From Clostridia bacterium (lineage in GTDB: Bacteria; Bacillota; Clostridia; UBA1381), in assembly GCA_900756545.1 (NCBI GenBank), contig CAAEKO010000002.1:124001-188000 (forward strand): a DNA stretch of 64,000 bases, in the 5' to 3' direction. The notes under the pieces are model-generated. The model saw nothing but the letters and a program-made list of their open reading frames with translations, did no database searches and was not told where the DNA came from. Below, piece by piece: positions 35,023 to 44,113 of the stretch. Within the stretch, counting starts at the first letter, position 1. Each line of letters begins with the position of its first letter. The translations under genes were made by a program, and so were the position numbers.

Positions 35023-36579
35023 ATGAAAAAAATCAGAACTATGTTAACGGCGGCCTGCCTTGCCGGCGCAATGCTGCTTTCCGGCTGTAACGGCGGTACG
35101 CAGGTTATGAAAACAGATGATGAAAGCAAAGAAGTAACATTAAAATGGATATTTGTAGGGCCAGGAGAACAGAAGGATTCTCAAAAGGTTTGGGCAAAAT
35201 TTAATGAAGAACTGAAGAATTATCTGCCGAATACAAGTGTAGAATTTGAATGTATCACTTCTGCGGATTATGCTGAGAAGTGGAAGCTGATCAGCGCATC
35301 GCAGGAGAATGTGGATATTGTATGGCATGGCTGGATGCTGCCCTTTGTATCCGAGGTTAAAAAAGGCTCCTATATGGAGCTGGATGAGATGGTAGATAAG
35401 ATTGCCCCGGAGCTAAAGGAAGAAATTCCGGAAACAATCATGGATAAACAGCGTGTGGACGGGAAATTGTACAGCATTCCGTGCATGCAGCAGATGGTAT
35501 CCTATGTATCTACATTAGGATTCACCACAGATATTTACGAGAAATATAAGGATAAAATCAATCTTGAAGAATTAGAGGCATTCTTTAGCTCCCATGAAAC
35601 CATGGACAGGGAATGCTGGGACAAAGTTGAGGAATTTATCAAGATGGTTAAGGACGGCGGCGATCTGAAGGAAGGCGTATTTGGCTTTGAAAATCATGTT
35701 GAAAAGGGCTACGAATGGATTTCAAATCCGTATAAGATTAAAGAAGATGGAGAGGATTTTACTCCGGTTAACCTGTATCGGACGCCGGAATATAAGACTT
35801 TTGTAGAGGTTTATTCCGACTGGTACAATAAAGGCTATATTCGGAAGGACATCCTTACGGCTGACAACATCCAGAACGATCCTTATGAAATTAAGGGCGA
35901 AGGTAACTACTTGGTAGGCCAGGGCTATTTCCCCACACAGTCGGAGATTGCAGCCAAGAAGGCATCCGGCCAAGAAGCCTACGTGAAGGTTCCTTTTGAA
36001 AATTCACACTATATACCCTATGCAGCTTCAGCAACCAGTACAGCCATTTCCATGAACAGCAAGAATCCAGAACGGGCTATGAAGCTGATCGCGCTGATGA
36101 ATACAGAAAAGGGTAAAGAGCTGTATAATTTGCTGACCTATGGTATTGAGGGTGAACACTATACAAAAGTAAATGAAACAGAGATACAGCCTATAGGTTA
36201 CGCTTCTCAGCCCACTGCCGACAGTCCATATGGACAGTTCAGATTTGCAACCGGGAACTCCTTTAACGGCTATGAAATCTACATGGAAGACAAGAGCCTT
36301 GTTTTGAAGAATTCATTTATTAAGGAAGTTAACGAAAAAGCAAGAGGCTCCAAGCTCCAGGGTTTCACCTTGGATACCGACCCGATCAAGACAGAGCTTG
36401 CACAGGTTACAGCGGTTGTCAACGAATACAAAAAATCTTTAAATTCCGGCGCAGTACCTGATGCGATGAAGGTTTATGAAGAATTTCAGCAGAAGCTGGT
36501 CACAGCCGGCGATGACAAGATCGTAGCTGAAATCCAGAGACAGATTGATGAGTGGCGGGCAAATCAAAACAATCAGTAA
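35023..36579 (+). CDS. Sugar ABC transporter substrate-binding lipoprotein
   Basis: A 518-residue extracellular receptor of the large LipO/family 1 type. The lipobox LLSGC puts the acylated Cys at about residue 22. Family features are the opening VTLKWIFVGPGEQKDS, the hinge region VDIVWHGWMLPFVSEVKKGSYMELDE (given in parts: VDIVWHGWMLPF, SYMELDEMVDK) and a C-terminal helix set ending in a DUF3502-like tail (TDPIKTELAQVTAVVNEY). It should deliver oligosaccharide to the LplB/YtcP permeases encoded at 19.7-21.6 kb. An intercistronic hairpin precedes it. The wide separation from the permeases, with four surface-protein coding frames between, is unusual. Substrate unknown. Confidence 0.92.
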   Translation: MKKIRTMLTAACLAGAMLLSGCNGGTQVMKTDDESKEVTLKWIFVGPGEQKDSQKVWAKFNEELKNYLPNTSVEFECITSADYAEKWKLISASQENVDIVWHGWMLPFVSEVKKGSYMELDEMVDKIAPELKEEIPETIMDKQRVDGKLYSIPCMQQMVSYVSTLGFTTDIYEKYKDKINLEELEAFFSSHETMDRECWDKVEEFIKMVKDGGDLKEGVFGFENHVEKGYEWISNPYKIKEDGEDFTPVNLYRTPEYKTFVEVYSDWYNKGYIRKDILTADNIQNDPYEIKGEGNYLVGQGYFPTQSEIAAKKASGQEAYVKVPFENSHYIPYAASATSTAISMNSKNPERAMKLIALMNTEKGKELYNLLTYGIEGEHYTKVNETEIQPIGYASQPTADSPYGQFRFATGNSFNGYEIYMEDKSLVLKNSFIKEVNEKARGSKLQGFTLDTDPIKTELAQVTAVVNEYKKSLNSGAVPDAMKVYEEFQQKLVTAGDDKIVAEIQRQIDEWRANQNNQ

Positions 36580-36591
36580 AGGAGTGTAACA

Positions 36592-39480
36592 ATGTCATCA
36601 AAGATAAAAAAACTCATTGCCGGCTTGGTGTGTGCGGCTGTCTGGACGCAGACTGCAGTGCTTGCGGTGATACCCAAGGAAGTACATTATCCTGATCTTG
36701 ATAACCACTGGTCAAAATCCATGATGCTGAATCTTCATGAATATGGGATTATCAACGGATATGAGGACGGAACCATGCGGCCGGAGGCCAATGTCAGCAC
36801 AGCAGAATTCCTGACGATGGTAACCAAGGCGTTAGGCTTTACCTCTGAACCTGGGGATATTTACTGGGCTAGCCCCTATATAGAAAAAGCGATTGAATTG
36901 CAGTTAATCGACCGCTATGAATATGGAACTTATAACGGTGAAGTTCTGCGGACGCAGATGGCAAAAATTATTGCGAATGCGGTCAATGATCCTACAGGTG
37001 TTAATGGGGATGTTGTAAAGGCGAAAATTTATGATTATGCAGAAATTAGTGATGAATACAAGCCATATGTGGTTGTTGCATATGGAAAAAGACTGATTAC
37101 TGGTTATGATGACAATCGGTTTATGCCATATCGTCCAATCACCCGGGCGGAGGCTTGTACGGTTGTTACCCGGTTGATTGACCAGAACGGCGGAATAAAG
37201 CTTCCGTCCACAGGAGACGCCGCAGGAACAACGCCAGGCGGACAGGGTACAACGGCAGCGGGTAAGCTATATGTAGCCCTGACGGGGAATGACAGTAATG
37301 ACGGCAGCGAAGCAAAGCCGTTTGCTACACTGCAAAAGGCGAAGGACGCTATCCGGGCCATGAAAGCTTCCGGCGGCCTGCCGGAGGGCGGCGTGACAGT
37401 TTATCTGCGCGGAGGTACATATTATATGGATTCCGGCCTTGCGTTTACGACGGAGGACTCTGGAACAGAGACGTCGCCTATCACCTATACCGCATATCCA
37501 GGTGAGGAAGTAATACTGTCCGGCGAGGTTTCACTGGACAAATCCTGGTTTAAAACGGCCGATAAAACAGCCAAAGATACGATCATAGATAAAACTGCCG
37601 CTGAAAAGGTGTTGATGGTCAATTTAAAGGAACATGGCATTGAAGACTACGGCGAAATGAGCACCCGCGGATATCACTATTTCAATAAGGGCCGGTATGC
37701 GCAGGCGGAGCTGATCGTGAATGGCGAGAATCAGACATTGGCAAGATATCCCAATGAGGGATCAATGTCCGTACCGACAGCAAACGTAGCAACAGAAAAT
37801 TTTGGATTCACATATACGGATGACCGTGTTTCTAAATGGAAAGACGCGAAAGATCCTTATATTGTCGGCACAATTTCTATCAATTATGAGAACAACACGT
37901 ATCCAATTGAAAGTATTGATACAGCGAAAAAATTCCTGACGATCAAAGAGGGACGGATCAATACTTATTACACCAACGGCTGGTTCTTTGGAGAAAATCT
38001 GTTGGAAGAACTGGATTCTGAAGGTGAGTATTATATTGACCGTGAAACCGGCATATTGTATTACTATCCGCCGACAGATTTCCAGTCCGGCAGTTATACA
38101 ATCGGATTATCCACAATGAAGACCCCCGTATTTAATTTTAACGGTGCAGCGCATATCACGGTAAGCAATCTGACAATGGAGGGTGGACGCGGTTATGCTG
38201 TACTGGGTGTTAGCGCGGGATATAAGATTCCGACGTTTAAGGAATTCCTGCAGTCGCAGAATATTAACCTGTCGGGCAGAATGTTTGACAAGACCTCTGG
38301 TTACAACGTATACATTGATAATCCAGACAACTACCCAGATGCGCAGGTATTCCCCGGCCATGTCTGGGATGGTCTTACGGATACCGGGGATGGTGTTGAC
38401 TCCATTCGGATCATGAACTGTAATATCTTCAACTTCGGTTCAGGCGGTATCATTATGATTGGTGATAATGTCAATATTGAGAACAACCACATTAAAAATA
38501 TTGGCGGTACAGGCTTGTATCTGCGCGGCGGCGACCTGGAAACGCTGGAGCCCAGCGGCAACACGATTATTAATAACCAGATTCACCGTGTAGGTTATCT
38601 GCAAAAGGCCTATGTTCCAGCAATTGCGATGCACGGTGTAGCGATCCATGTGGCATATAACGATATCTATGACGCACCGCACTGTATCTTCAACTACCAT
38701 GGCAATGACCACATCATTGAATTCAACAAGATTCATGACGCGGTTAAGGAGTGTTTGGATATGGACGCTATTTATACACGGAATGAGTATATGCCGCAGT
38801 GGAGAGGAAATATTATTCGGAATAACCATATCTATAATTTGGGTATCTTCAAAGTTGGGGAATATAGTCAACAGTTGAACGTATCCGGTATCCGGACAGA
38901 TAACTATGGCCATGCGCTGCAGATTTATAATAACATCTTCTCGAATATCGGTACAGCCGGTGCAAACAGTGTAATTGGTGTTACGGCGCAGGGTAACCGC
39001 AATATGATCAAGGGAAATATCTTTGTAGATTGTAGTACCACCTTCCGTGGCTGGGATAATTTCGCTGCTGGCGCAACCTGGGATATGAACAAACAGGAGG
39101 AGAAGGAACGCGTTGAATTGGCTGAGAAGTATTCCAAAATTCCGGCTTTCGCAGAAAGATATCCGGAGCTGGCGACATTTAAGGATGAATATTATAAGTC
39201 GGTAGCAACAAATGAATTTGACAATAACGTAGTTGTCAATATTAAGTTTAAGCTCAGCGAAACCAATGGCGTGCCTAATAAAGATAGTACCCGCGGCGCA
39301 CCTGAGTTAATTAAGGGTAACAATAACCTTGTTACGAATACAGATCCGGGCTTTGTAGATTACAAGAACGGAGACTATACACTGAAGGCGGACAGTGAAG
39401 TATTTACCAAGCTTCCCGGATTCGAAAATATCGAAATGAGTAAGATTGGCAATAATGCCCCTGTTGGTCCGGTGAAATAA
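36592..39480 (+). CDS. SLH-anchored right-handed beta-helix (GH141-like) protein, second copy
   Basis: A 962-residue exported, wall-bound protein: signal peptide (about 1-25), three SLH motifs to about 200 (YPDLDNHWSKSMMLNLHEYG, INGYEDGTMRPEANVSTAEF, FMPYRPITRAEACTVV), a Thr/Gly-rich hinge, then the beta-helix module from about 223 (YVALTGNDSNDGSEAKPF, VTVYLRGGTYYMDSG, LDSEGEYYIDRETGILYYYPP). Conserved D723, D725 (DMDAIY) and D770 (IRTDN) match the two paralogues. It carries an insertion near 530-610 that the others lack (IPTFKEFLQSQNINLSGRMF and following). AAAGGAG is 7 bases before the ATG. It is the last gene of the locus and ends in a strong terminator. Likely a surface glycosidase acting on the imported glycan. 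Confidence 0.88.
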   Translation: MSSKIKKLIAGLVCAAVWTQTAVLAVIPKEVHYPDLDNHWSKSMMLNLHEYGIINGYEDGTMRPEANVSTAEFLTMVTKALGFTSEPGDIYWASPYIEKAIELQLIDRYEYGTYNGEVLRTQMAKIIANAVNDPTGVNGDVVKAKIYDYAEISDEYKPYVVVAYGKRLITGYDDNRFMPYRPITRAEACTVVTRLIDQNGGIKLPSTGDAAGTTPGGQGTTAAGKLYVALTGNDSNDGSEAKPFATLQKAKDAIRAMKASGGLPEGGVTVYLRGGTYYMDSGLAFTTEDSGTETSPITYTAYPGEEVILSGEVSLDKSWFKTADKTAKDTIIDKTAAEKVLMVNLKEHGIEDYGEMSTRGYHYFNKGRYAQAELIVNGENQTLARYPNEGSMSVPTANVATENFGFTYTDDRVSKWKDAKDPYIVGTISINYENNTYPIESIDTAKKFLTIKEGRINTYYTNGWFFGENLLEELDSEGEYYIDRETGILYYYPPTDFQSGSYTIGLSTMKTPVFNFNGAAHITVSNLTMEGGRGYAVLGVSAGYKIPTFKEFLQSQNINLSGRMFDKTSGYNVYIDNPDNYPDAQVFPGHVWDGLTDTGDGVDSIRIMNCNIFNFGSGGIIMIGDNVNIENNHIKNIGGTGLYLRGGDLETLEPSGNTIINNQIHRVGYLQKAYVPAIAMHGVAIHVAYNDIYDAPHCIFNYHGNDHIIEFNKIHDAVKECLDMDAIYTRNEYMPQWRGNIIRNNHIYNLGIFKVGEYSQQLNVSGIRTDNYGHALQIYNNIFSNIGTAGANSVIGVTAQGNRNMIKGNIFVDCSTTFRGWDNFAAGATWDMNKQEEKERVELAEKYSKIPAFAERYPELATFKDEYYKSVATNEFDNNVVVNIKFKLSETNGVPNKDSTRGAPELIKGNNNLVTNTDPGFVDYKNGDYTLKADSEVFTKLPGFENIEMSKIGNNAPVGPVK

Positions 39481-39483
39481 AAA

Positions 39484-39521
39484 CAAAAAAATGACAGACA
39501 AAAGGTCTGTCATTTTTTTTT
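39484..39521 (+). terminator. Terminator of the carbohydrate locus
   Basis: ATGACAGAC (39491-39499) pairs with GTCTGTCAT (39505-39513), flanked by an A-run and an eight- to nine-T run. Confidence 0.95.
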
Positions 39522-39529
39522 GAAAAATC

Positions 39530-39558
39530 TTGACAAACAAGTAAAGTGCGTATATACT
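39530..39558 (+). promoter_or_regulatory. Promoter for the GntR/ABC operon
   Basis: TTGACA (39530-39535), 17-base spacer, TATACT (39553-39558). The -10 box lies inside the operator palindrome. Confidence 0.88.
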
Positions 39559-39587
39559 GTATATATAAAATATATACAGTATATACG
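39549..39587. promoter_or_regulatory. Operator: 17-bp perfect inverted repeat
   Basis: The left arm (39549-39565, CGTATATACTGTATATA) and right arm (39571-39587) are perfect reverse complements around TAAAA. The repeat covers the -10 box and the start region, so the YtrA-type repressor encoded next can block its own operon. Confidence 0.85.
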
Positions 39588-39597
39588 GGGTGATGAG

Positions 39598-39972
39598 ATG
39601 AATATTATTCTGTCAAACCGTTCCGATACGCCGATTTATCAACAAATCGCATCGGAGATTTGCCGGAATATCGTAGAGGGGATTCTGGCGGAAGGCGACA
39701 GCTTGCCGTCAATCCGATTTTTGGCCAAGGAGCTTGCTGTCAGTGTAATCACAACTAAAAAAGCTTATGAGCTTCTGGAGAGGCAAGGCTATATTGAAAC
39801 ACAGCCGGGAAAAGGCTCAACAGTATCTGCTAAAAGCGCCGGGCTTGCCCGGGAGCGTAAAAAAAGCGATATGGAACAGCACTTGCTGGACGCCATAGAT
39901 ATTGCGAAGGAATTGGGTATGAGCCGCAAGGATGTGGACAATCTGCTGGATGTGCTTTACACAGAATTATAA
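39598..39972 (+). CDS. GntR family regulator, YtrA subfamily
   Basis: A 124-residue protein: a winged helix-turn-helix (PIYQQIASEICRNIVEGILAEGDSLPSIR; given in parts: PIYQQIASEI, AEGDSLPSIRFLAKEL, VSVITTKKAYELLERQGYIE) followed by a short two-helix C-terminal dimerisation tail, as in the YtrA subfamily that controls adjacent ABC transporters. The ATG at 39598 is chosen because the upstream in-frame codons run through the promoter and operator. GGGGTGATGAG is the ribosome site. It is the first gene of an operon with an ABC ATPase and permease and is almost certainly autoregulated through the 17-bp palindrome. YtrA systems elsewhere respond to cell-wall-active antibiotics; the inducer here is unknown. 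Confidence 0.93.
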   Translation: MNIILSNRSDTPIYQQIASEICRNIVEGILAEGDSLPSIRFLAKELAVSVITTKKAYELLERQGYIETQPGKGSTVSAKSAGLARERKKSDMEQHLLDAIDIAKELGMSRKDVDNLLDVLYTEL

Positions 39973-39995
39973 TGATAGAAAGGAATCGTTAACCT

Positions 39996-40841
39996 ATGTA
40001 TGCAGTTGAAATGAATAGTGTTGGAAAAACATATTCGCAGTTTGCACTGCGGGATGTGAATCTACACATTGAAAAAGGCTATATTACTGGAATAATCGGG
40101 CGTAATGGTGCGGGTAAGACTACTTTGATAAAGAGCATTCTGGGCATGGTGCAGCCGGATACCGGTACAGTGACTATATTTGGAAAGTCTATGGATACAG
40201 ATGAGATTGAACTTAAAAATCGAATGGGGATCATTTTGGGAGGCGGATATTTCTACGAGGGTATCACTTTGGAGGCAAGCAAAAATATGCTTCGCCGTTT
40301 TTACCGGAAATGGGATGAAAACGCATACCAATCCTATATGCAGAAATTCGGTCTTTCCGGGAAAAGCAGGGTCAAGGAGCTTTCCGCCGGAATGCGGGAG
40401 AAATTTAATATTGCGATTGCCCTGTCCCATCACGCGGAGCTGCTGGTTATGGATGAGCCGGCCTCCGGGCTTGATCCTGTAGCCCGTGAGGAGCTGATGG
40501 ACATTTTATCAGCGTACATGCAGGATGGAGAAAAAACAGTTCTGCTGTCCACCCACATCACCTCTGATCTGGACAGAACCGCAGACTATATTGTCCTTGT
40601 GGATAATGGCAGAATCATTTTGAATAAGACAAAGGATGAGCTTTTGGAAACACATTGGCTGGTAAAAGGAAGCCCGGAGCAGCTTACACCGGCACTTAAA
40701 AAACAGCTTGTGGCTTTTAAAGAGGGACGGTATGACTTCGAGGGACTGGCGTCCGGCAGGCTCAAGGGCAATTTCACGTTAGATAAGCCTACTGTGGAGG
40801 ATATTATGCGGTTTTATACAAAACCTAAGATCCAGGATTAA
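39996..40841 (+). CDS. ABC transporter ATP-binding protein (YtrB-like)
   Basis: A 281-residue ATPase. It shows Walker A GRNGAGKTT near residue 34, signature LSAGMREKFNIAIAL (LSAGM instead of LSGGQ), Walker B LLVMDEPASGLDP and switch His in LLSTHI. The C-terminal 70 residues (WLVKGSPEQLTPALKKQ onward) are the regulatory extension usual for exporter ATPases controlled by YtrA. AAAGGAA precedes the ATG. It is encoded between the repressor and a short permease, so it should energise an efflux or envelope-stress transporter. Confidence 0.94.
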   Translation: MYAVEMNSVGKTYSQFALRDVNLHIEKGYITGIIGRNGAGKTTLIKSILGMVQPDTGTVTIFGKSMDTDEIELKNRMGIILGGGYFYEGITLEASKNMLRRFYRKWDENAYQSYMQKFGLSGKSRVKELSAGMREKFNIAIALSHHAELLVMDEPASGLDPVAREELMDILSAYMQDGEKTVLLSTHITSDLDRTADYIVLVDNGRIILNKTKDELLETHWLVKGSPEQLTPALKKQLVAFKEGRYDFEGLASGRLKGNFTLDKPTVEDIMRFYTKPKIQD

Positions 40842-40859
40842 GAAAGGAAGGATGTTAAA

Positions 40860-41480
40860 ATGGGAAATATTTTGAAGATGGATTTTACCGTTATGCGGCG
40901 GTACTTATATTTTGTTGCATTTTACGCCGCGTTTTTTCCGCTTTGCTTTCAGAATAATATGTATATCGGCACAGTCATCGTACTCAGCGTATATATTTTT
41001 GTAATTGGAGGAATTAGTGTTGAGGAAAGAGATAAGATACATATGCTCCATAGGAGCCTGCCGGTAAAGGCCGGTCAGATCGTAGGCGCCAAGTATCTGG
41101 AAAGCTTGCTGGTATGGGCCTACGCAACAGTCGTTAACTTTATAGTGTTTTTTGTCCTGAGTCAAATCAGTACAAAATTTCAGCTTAGAATGAACAGTCT
41201 TGAAACGGTAGTAAGCTCCTTGATTATGCTGATGCTGTTTGTAGGACTCAGCATGCACTTTGTATATAAATTTGGATATATGAAGGCACGGATATTCATA
41301 ATAATCCTATGGATAGCGGGAGCGATGCTTTTTCCAGTTATTGGCGTTATAAACAGTGATATAGGCGTAGCCGCCGAATTCCCGTCCATTCCTTATTTTG
41401 CCGCCTTAGTGATTGCGGCGGCGTTTTATGTGGGGTCCTGGCTAATATGCATTCGCGTCTATCAGCGCAAATCCGTCTGA
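40860..41480 (+). CDS. ABC-2 type permease
   Basis: A 206-residue membrane protein with about six helices, matching the short ABC-2 permease family that partners with YtrB-like ATPases. It has the typical cytoplasmic loop after helix 2 (EERDKIHMLHRSLPVKAGQIVGAKYLE). It is the third gene of the YtrA-type operon, 18 bases after the ATPase. It probably forms a homodimeric channel. The substrate is unknown; defence against membrane- or wall-active compounds is suggested by family context only. Confidence 0.88.
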   Translation: MGNILKMDFTVMRRYLYFVAFYAAFFPLCFQNNMYIGTVIVLSVYIFVIGGISVEERDKIHMLHRSLPVKAGQIVGAKYLESLLVWAYATVVNFIVFFVLSQISTKFQLRMNSLETVVSSLIMLMLFVGLSMHFVYKFGYMKARIFIIILWIAGAMLFPVIGVINSDIGVAAEFPSIPYFAALVIAAAFYVGSWLICIRVYQRKSV

Positions 41481-41511
41481 ATAAAAAACGGCGTTTTCCG
41501 CCGTTTTTTAT
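41481..41511. terminator. Bidirectional terminator
   Basis: CGGCG (41489-41493) pairs with CGCCG (41499-41503), flanked by A-run and T-run. It serves the GntR/ABC operon and the convergent sensor kinase gene. Confidence 0.92.
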
Positions 41512-43319
41512 TCAGGACTCGGCAGCCGGAACCAGAATTTTACACCTGTTTTGGTGTTCTCTGCGCCGTACTCGGCTTTATGTAAAATCAGAATGTTTTT
41601 CGCAATGGTCAAACCAAGTCCGGAACCCGTATTGTGGGCTCTAGCCCGGGATTTATCAATTTTATAAAACCGGTCCCAGACCCGATTTAGCTCTTGTACA
41701 GGAATGGGACGCCCCTCGTTTTCTACGGAAACCTCTTCCGGTGTGACGGTGACCGTCACATTGCCGCCGGGCAGGGTATGGTGCAATGCATTCGTAAGAA
41801 AGTTTGCAACGACCTGCTCCAATAGAATCTTGTCAAAATTCTTTTCCAGCGGAGCAGGACAGAGGTCGTCGGTGAGAGTCAGTCCTTCCTTTTCAAAGGC
41901 CTGGCGCATACGCTTTGTAATTTTGCCAACAAACGCTGTAAGCTCATAGGTTTTGATATCCGGCTTTTGGGCGCCGGTTTCCAGCTTGGAGTTTTCTAAC
42001 ATGGCAAGAATCAGAGAATCCATTTTTACGGTTTCGTCCACAATTACATTTAAGTAGCGGCCCTGTTTTTCCACAGAAACACCATCGATCAGCCCCTCCG
42101 AGTAGGCACGGATAATCGCCAGAGGCGTTTTCAGCTCGTGGGAAACCGTAGCAACGAATTCTTTCCGCTGCTGCTCCAGCATCCGCTCGTGTTCAATGTC
42201 TTCCACCAGCTTTTCGTTGGCGTCTACCAGTTCGTTGATTGCACTGTCCAGCTTTTCCGACATGAGGTTTACATTTAGCGCCAGCTTCCCAATCTCATCG
42301 TCAGCGATTACCTCACATTTTTGTGAAAAGTCCAGATTGCACATTTGACGGGTAACATCAGTAATGCGGATGATGGGCCTGGTGACCGTCCGGGAGAAGA
42401 TAATTGCCGCCACAACAGCCATCAGGATCGTTAGAATCAGCCATATCCCCAGCAGATCCCGGATCACGGCAGTAGCCTCGCTGACAGAACGCATGGGAGT
42501 CAAGGCGAACACAATTTCAGAATTTCCCTGGTTATTTACCTTTTTGGCAATTACAGTATATGTATTGTCGCTTTCAGGACTATGATAGATATAATGTACA
42601 GGTGAATTTTCTGTTATCTGCAATCCGTTGCTGATCCGGGACATCCAGTCCATGGCCGCAATAAAGGCCTCATTTCGCTGGGCAATCAGCTGCGCACTTT
42701 GCTGGGTAGGGAGAGTAATTGAAGAAATCTGCCCTGTAATATTCACATCTACGGGTTTTGTATTCATAATGATTTCTCCGGCCGGCCTTGGCCCGCCATC
42801 CCAGCCGTGAAATGGCTGTTCCGACATTTCCCAGGTCTTTTCGCCGGCGGTTATCCTTTTGGGAATAATCATCCCGGAACGGCGGCCCTGGGGCATGTAA
42901 GAGAATTGCACTGTTACCGCGTCGCCCTCCTTCAAATTCAGGCCGAGAAAGGTCTGGTCGCGTATTGCGCTGTCGAGGGTAAGCCGGATGATACCGGCGT
43001 CACCGGTATCCACGCTCATTTCATAGGAAATCATATGCAGAATTTCATTGTTTTCGCCCATGACTGTGATATAGGAATTACTGTTGTTTGAATACCGTAC
43101 AATGGATTCATTGATCGCCGTATCACCGGATAGCTTGACATATTCTTCCGCGAAGCCATCCACTGCACGGAGCAGATCACGGCGAATGGTATACGTATAG
43201 TATTTTTCAAAAAAGAATAGCTGGCCTATAAATAAAAGCGTTAGAAATAGAGAAAAAATTGACGCCGTTAAGATAAATACCTTTTTTGTTATAGACAGCC
43301 GGCTCCAAATATTTTTCAT
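41508..43319 (-). CDS. Sensor histidine kinase, HAMP/HisKA type
   Basis: A 603-residue membrane kinase. A helix at about 12-35 (KVFILTASIFSLFLTLLFIG), a large extracellular sensor (about 36-285), a second helix (ILTILMAVVAAIIFSRTV) and a HAMP domain lead to HisKA with H394 in VATVSHELKTPLAIIRAYSEG. The HATPase domain follows with an N box containing FLTNALHHTLPGG and G box GSGLGLTIAKNI. It is the second gene after its OmpR-type regulator, separated by 11 bases; AGGAG lies 7 bases before the ATG. VanS/BaeS-like kinases of this class often monitor envelope stress, in keeping with the neighbouring YtrA-type ABC operon, but the signal cannot be read. Confidence 0.94.
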   Translation of the reverse strand: MKNIWSRLSITKKVFILTASIFSLFLTLLFIGQLFFFEKYYTYTIRRDLLRAVDGFAEEYVKLSGDTAINESIVRYSNNSNSYITVMGENNEILHMISYEMSVDTGDAGIIRLTLDSAIRDQTFLGLNLKEGDAVTVQFSYMPQGRRSGMIIPKRITAGEKTWEMSEQPFHGWDGGPRPAGEIIMNTKPVDVNITGQISSITLPTQQSAQLIAQRNEAFIAAMDWMSRISNGLQITENSPVHYIYHSPESDNTYTVIAKKVNNQGNSEIVFALTPMRSVSEATAVIRDLLGIWLILTILMAVVAAIIFSRTVTRPIIRITDVTRQMCNLDFSQKCEVIADDEIGKLALNVNLMSEKLDSAINELVDANEKLVEDIEHERMLEQQRKEFVATVSHELKTPLAIIRAYSEGLIDGVSVEKQGRYLNVIVDETVKMDSLILAMLENSKLETGAQKPDIKTYELTAFVGKITKRMRQAFEKEGLTLTDDLCPAPLEKNFDKILLEQVVANFLTNALHHTLPGGNVTVTVTPEEVSVENEGRPIPVQELNRVWDRFYKIDKSRARAHNTGSGLGLTIAKNILILHKAEYGAENTKTGVKFWFRLPSPE

Positions 43320-43330
43320 GTCCAGTCTCC

Positions 43331-44017
43331 TTATTCAGTACTGTTTTCATCAAATTTATATCCGGCCTTGATTAGGGTTTTAATATGATGCGCCTTGCCG
43401 CCCAGCTTTGCCCTGAGTTTTTTGATGTGTGTATCCACCGTGCGCAGATCTCCAAAATAATCATAGCCCCAAACCTTAGACAGGAGTGTGTCCCGGGATA
43501 GGACGCGTCCCTTGTTTGTCATCAGGTAAAGGAGCAGATCATATTCCTTGGGCGTTAGATCAATGAATTCACCATCAGCAGTTACAGTGTGGTAGGCTTC
43601 ATTAATTTCAATGCCTGCCGCGCAAATAACGCCGTCCTTATCACACACAGTTCCCGCGCTGCGTTTTAATAGGGCGTTGGCTTTGGCTAGAAGAACCCGG
43701 GGGCTGAAGGGCTTGGTCACATAGTCGTCCGCCCCAAATTCATATCCTACCAGTTTATCGTCCTCGTCGCTGCGGGCGGTAATCATAATGATCGGTGTAT
43801 CGTGGGACTTGCGGATGTGGCGGCATACAGAGAACCCGTCAATCTCAGGAAGCATGATGTCTAAAAGGATCAGGTCAAATTCCATAGCGTCGATCAGGTC
43901 GATCGCCTCCCGGCCGTCCCTGGCTTCGGTGGTTTCATAGCCCGCGCCTGAAAAATAATCCTGCACGACCTCCCGCATCAAATCTTCATCTTCAACAATC
44001 AAAACACTTTTTTTCAT
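43331..44017 (-). CDS. OmpR/PhoB family response regulator
   Basis: A 228-residue regulator. Receiver domain MKKSVLIVEDEDLMREVVQD with acidic pocket E9/D10 and phospho-acceptor D53 in LILLDIMLPEIDG; the switch Lys is in DYVTKPFSPRVLLA. The C-terminal winged helix reads LTPKEYDLLLYLMTNKGRVLSRD and ends VDTHIKKLRAKLGG. AGAAAGG is the ribosome site. It leads the regulator-kinase operon, divergent from gtrA with a shared 199-base intergenic region, so it may control that gene too. Confidence 0.95.
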   Translation of the reverse strand: MKKSVLIVEDEDLMREVVQDYFSGAGYETTEARDGREAIDLIDAMEFDLILLDIMLPEIDGFSVCRHIRKSHDTPIIMITARSDEDDKLVGYEFGADDYVTKPFSPRVLLAKANALLKRSAGTVCDKDGVICAAGIEINEAYHTVTADGEFIDLTPKEYDLLLYLMTNKGRVLSRDTLLSKVWGYDYFGDLRTVDTHIKKLRAKLGGKAHHIKTLIKAGYKFDENSTE

Positions 44018-44084
44018 TTTTATCAGCCTTTCTAAACCTAATAGAGGTCTGATTTTATTGTATTGTTTTTCTGTGTATCCTGTG

Positions 44085-44113
44085 TGTACAATTTGTAAAA
44101 ACTATGGTATAAT
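44085..44113 (+). promoter_or_regulatory. Extended -10 promoter for gtrA-like gene
   Basis: TGTACA (44085-44090), 17-base spacer, TATAAT (44108-44113) preceded by TGG (extended -10). About 100 bases of leader separate it from the chosen start at 44217. Confidence 0.6.

Noticed and set aside
39520..39597. Longer N-terminus for the GntR regulator.
   Set aside because: The stretch is the promoter and operator; translation there would precede the transcript start.
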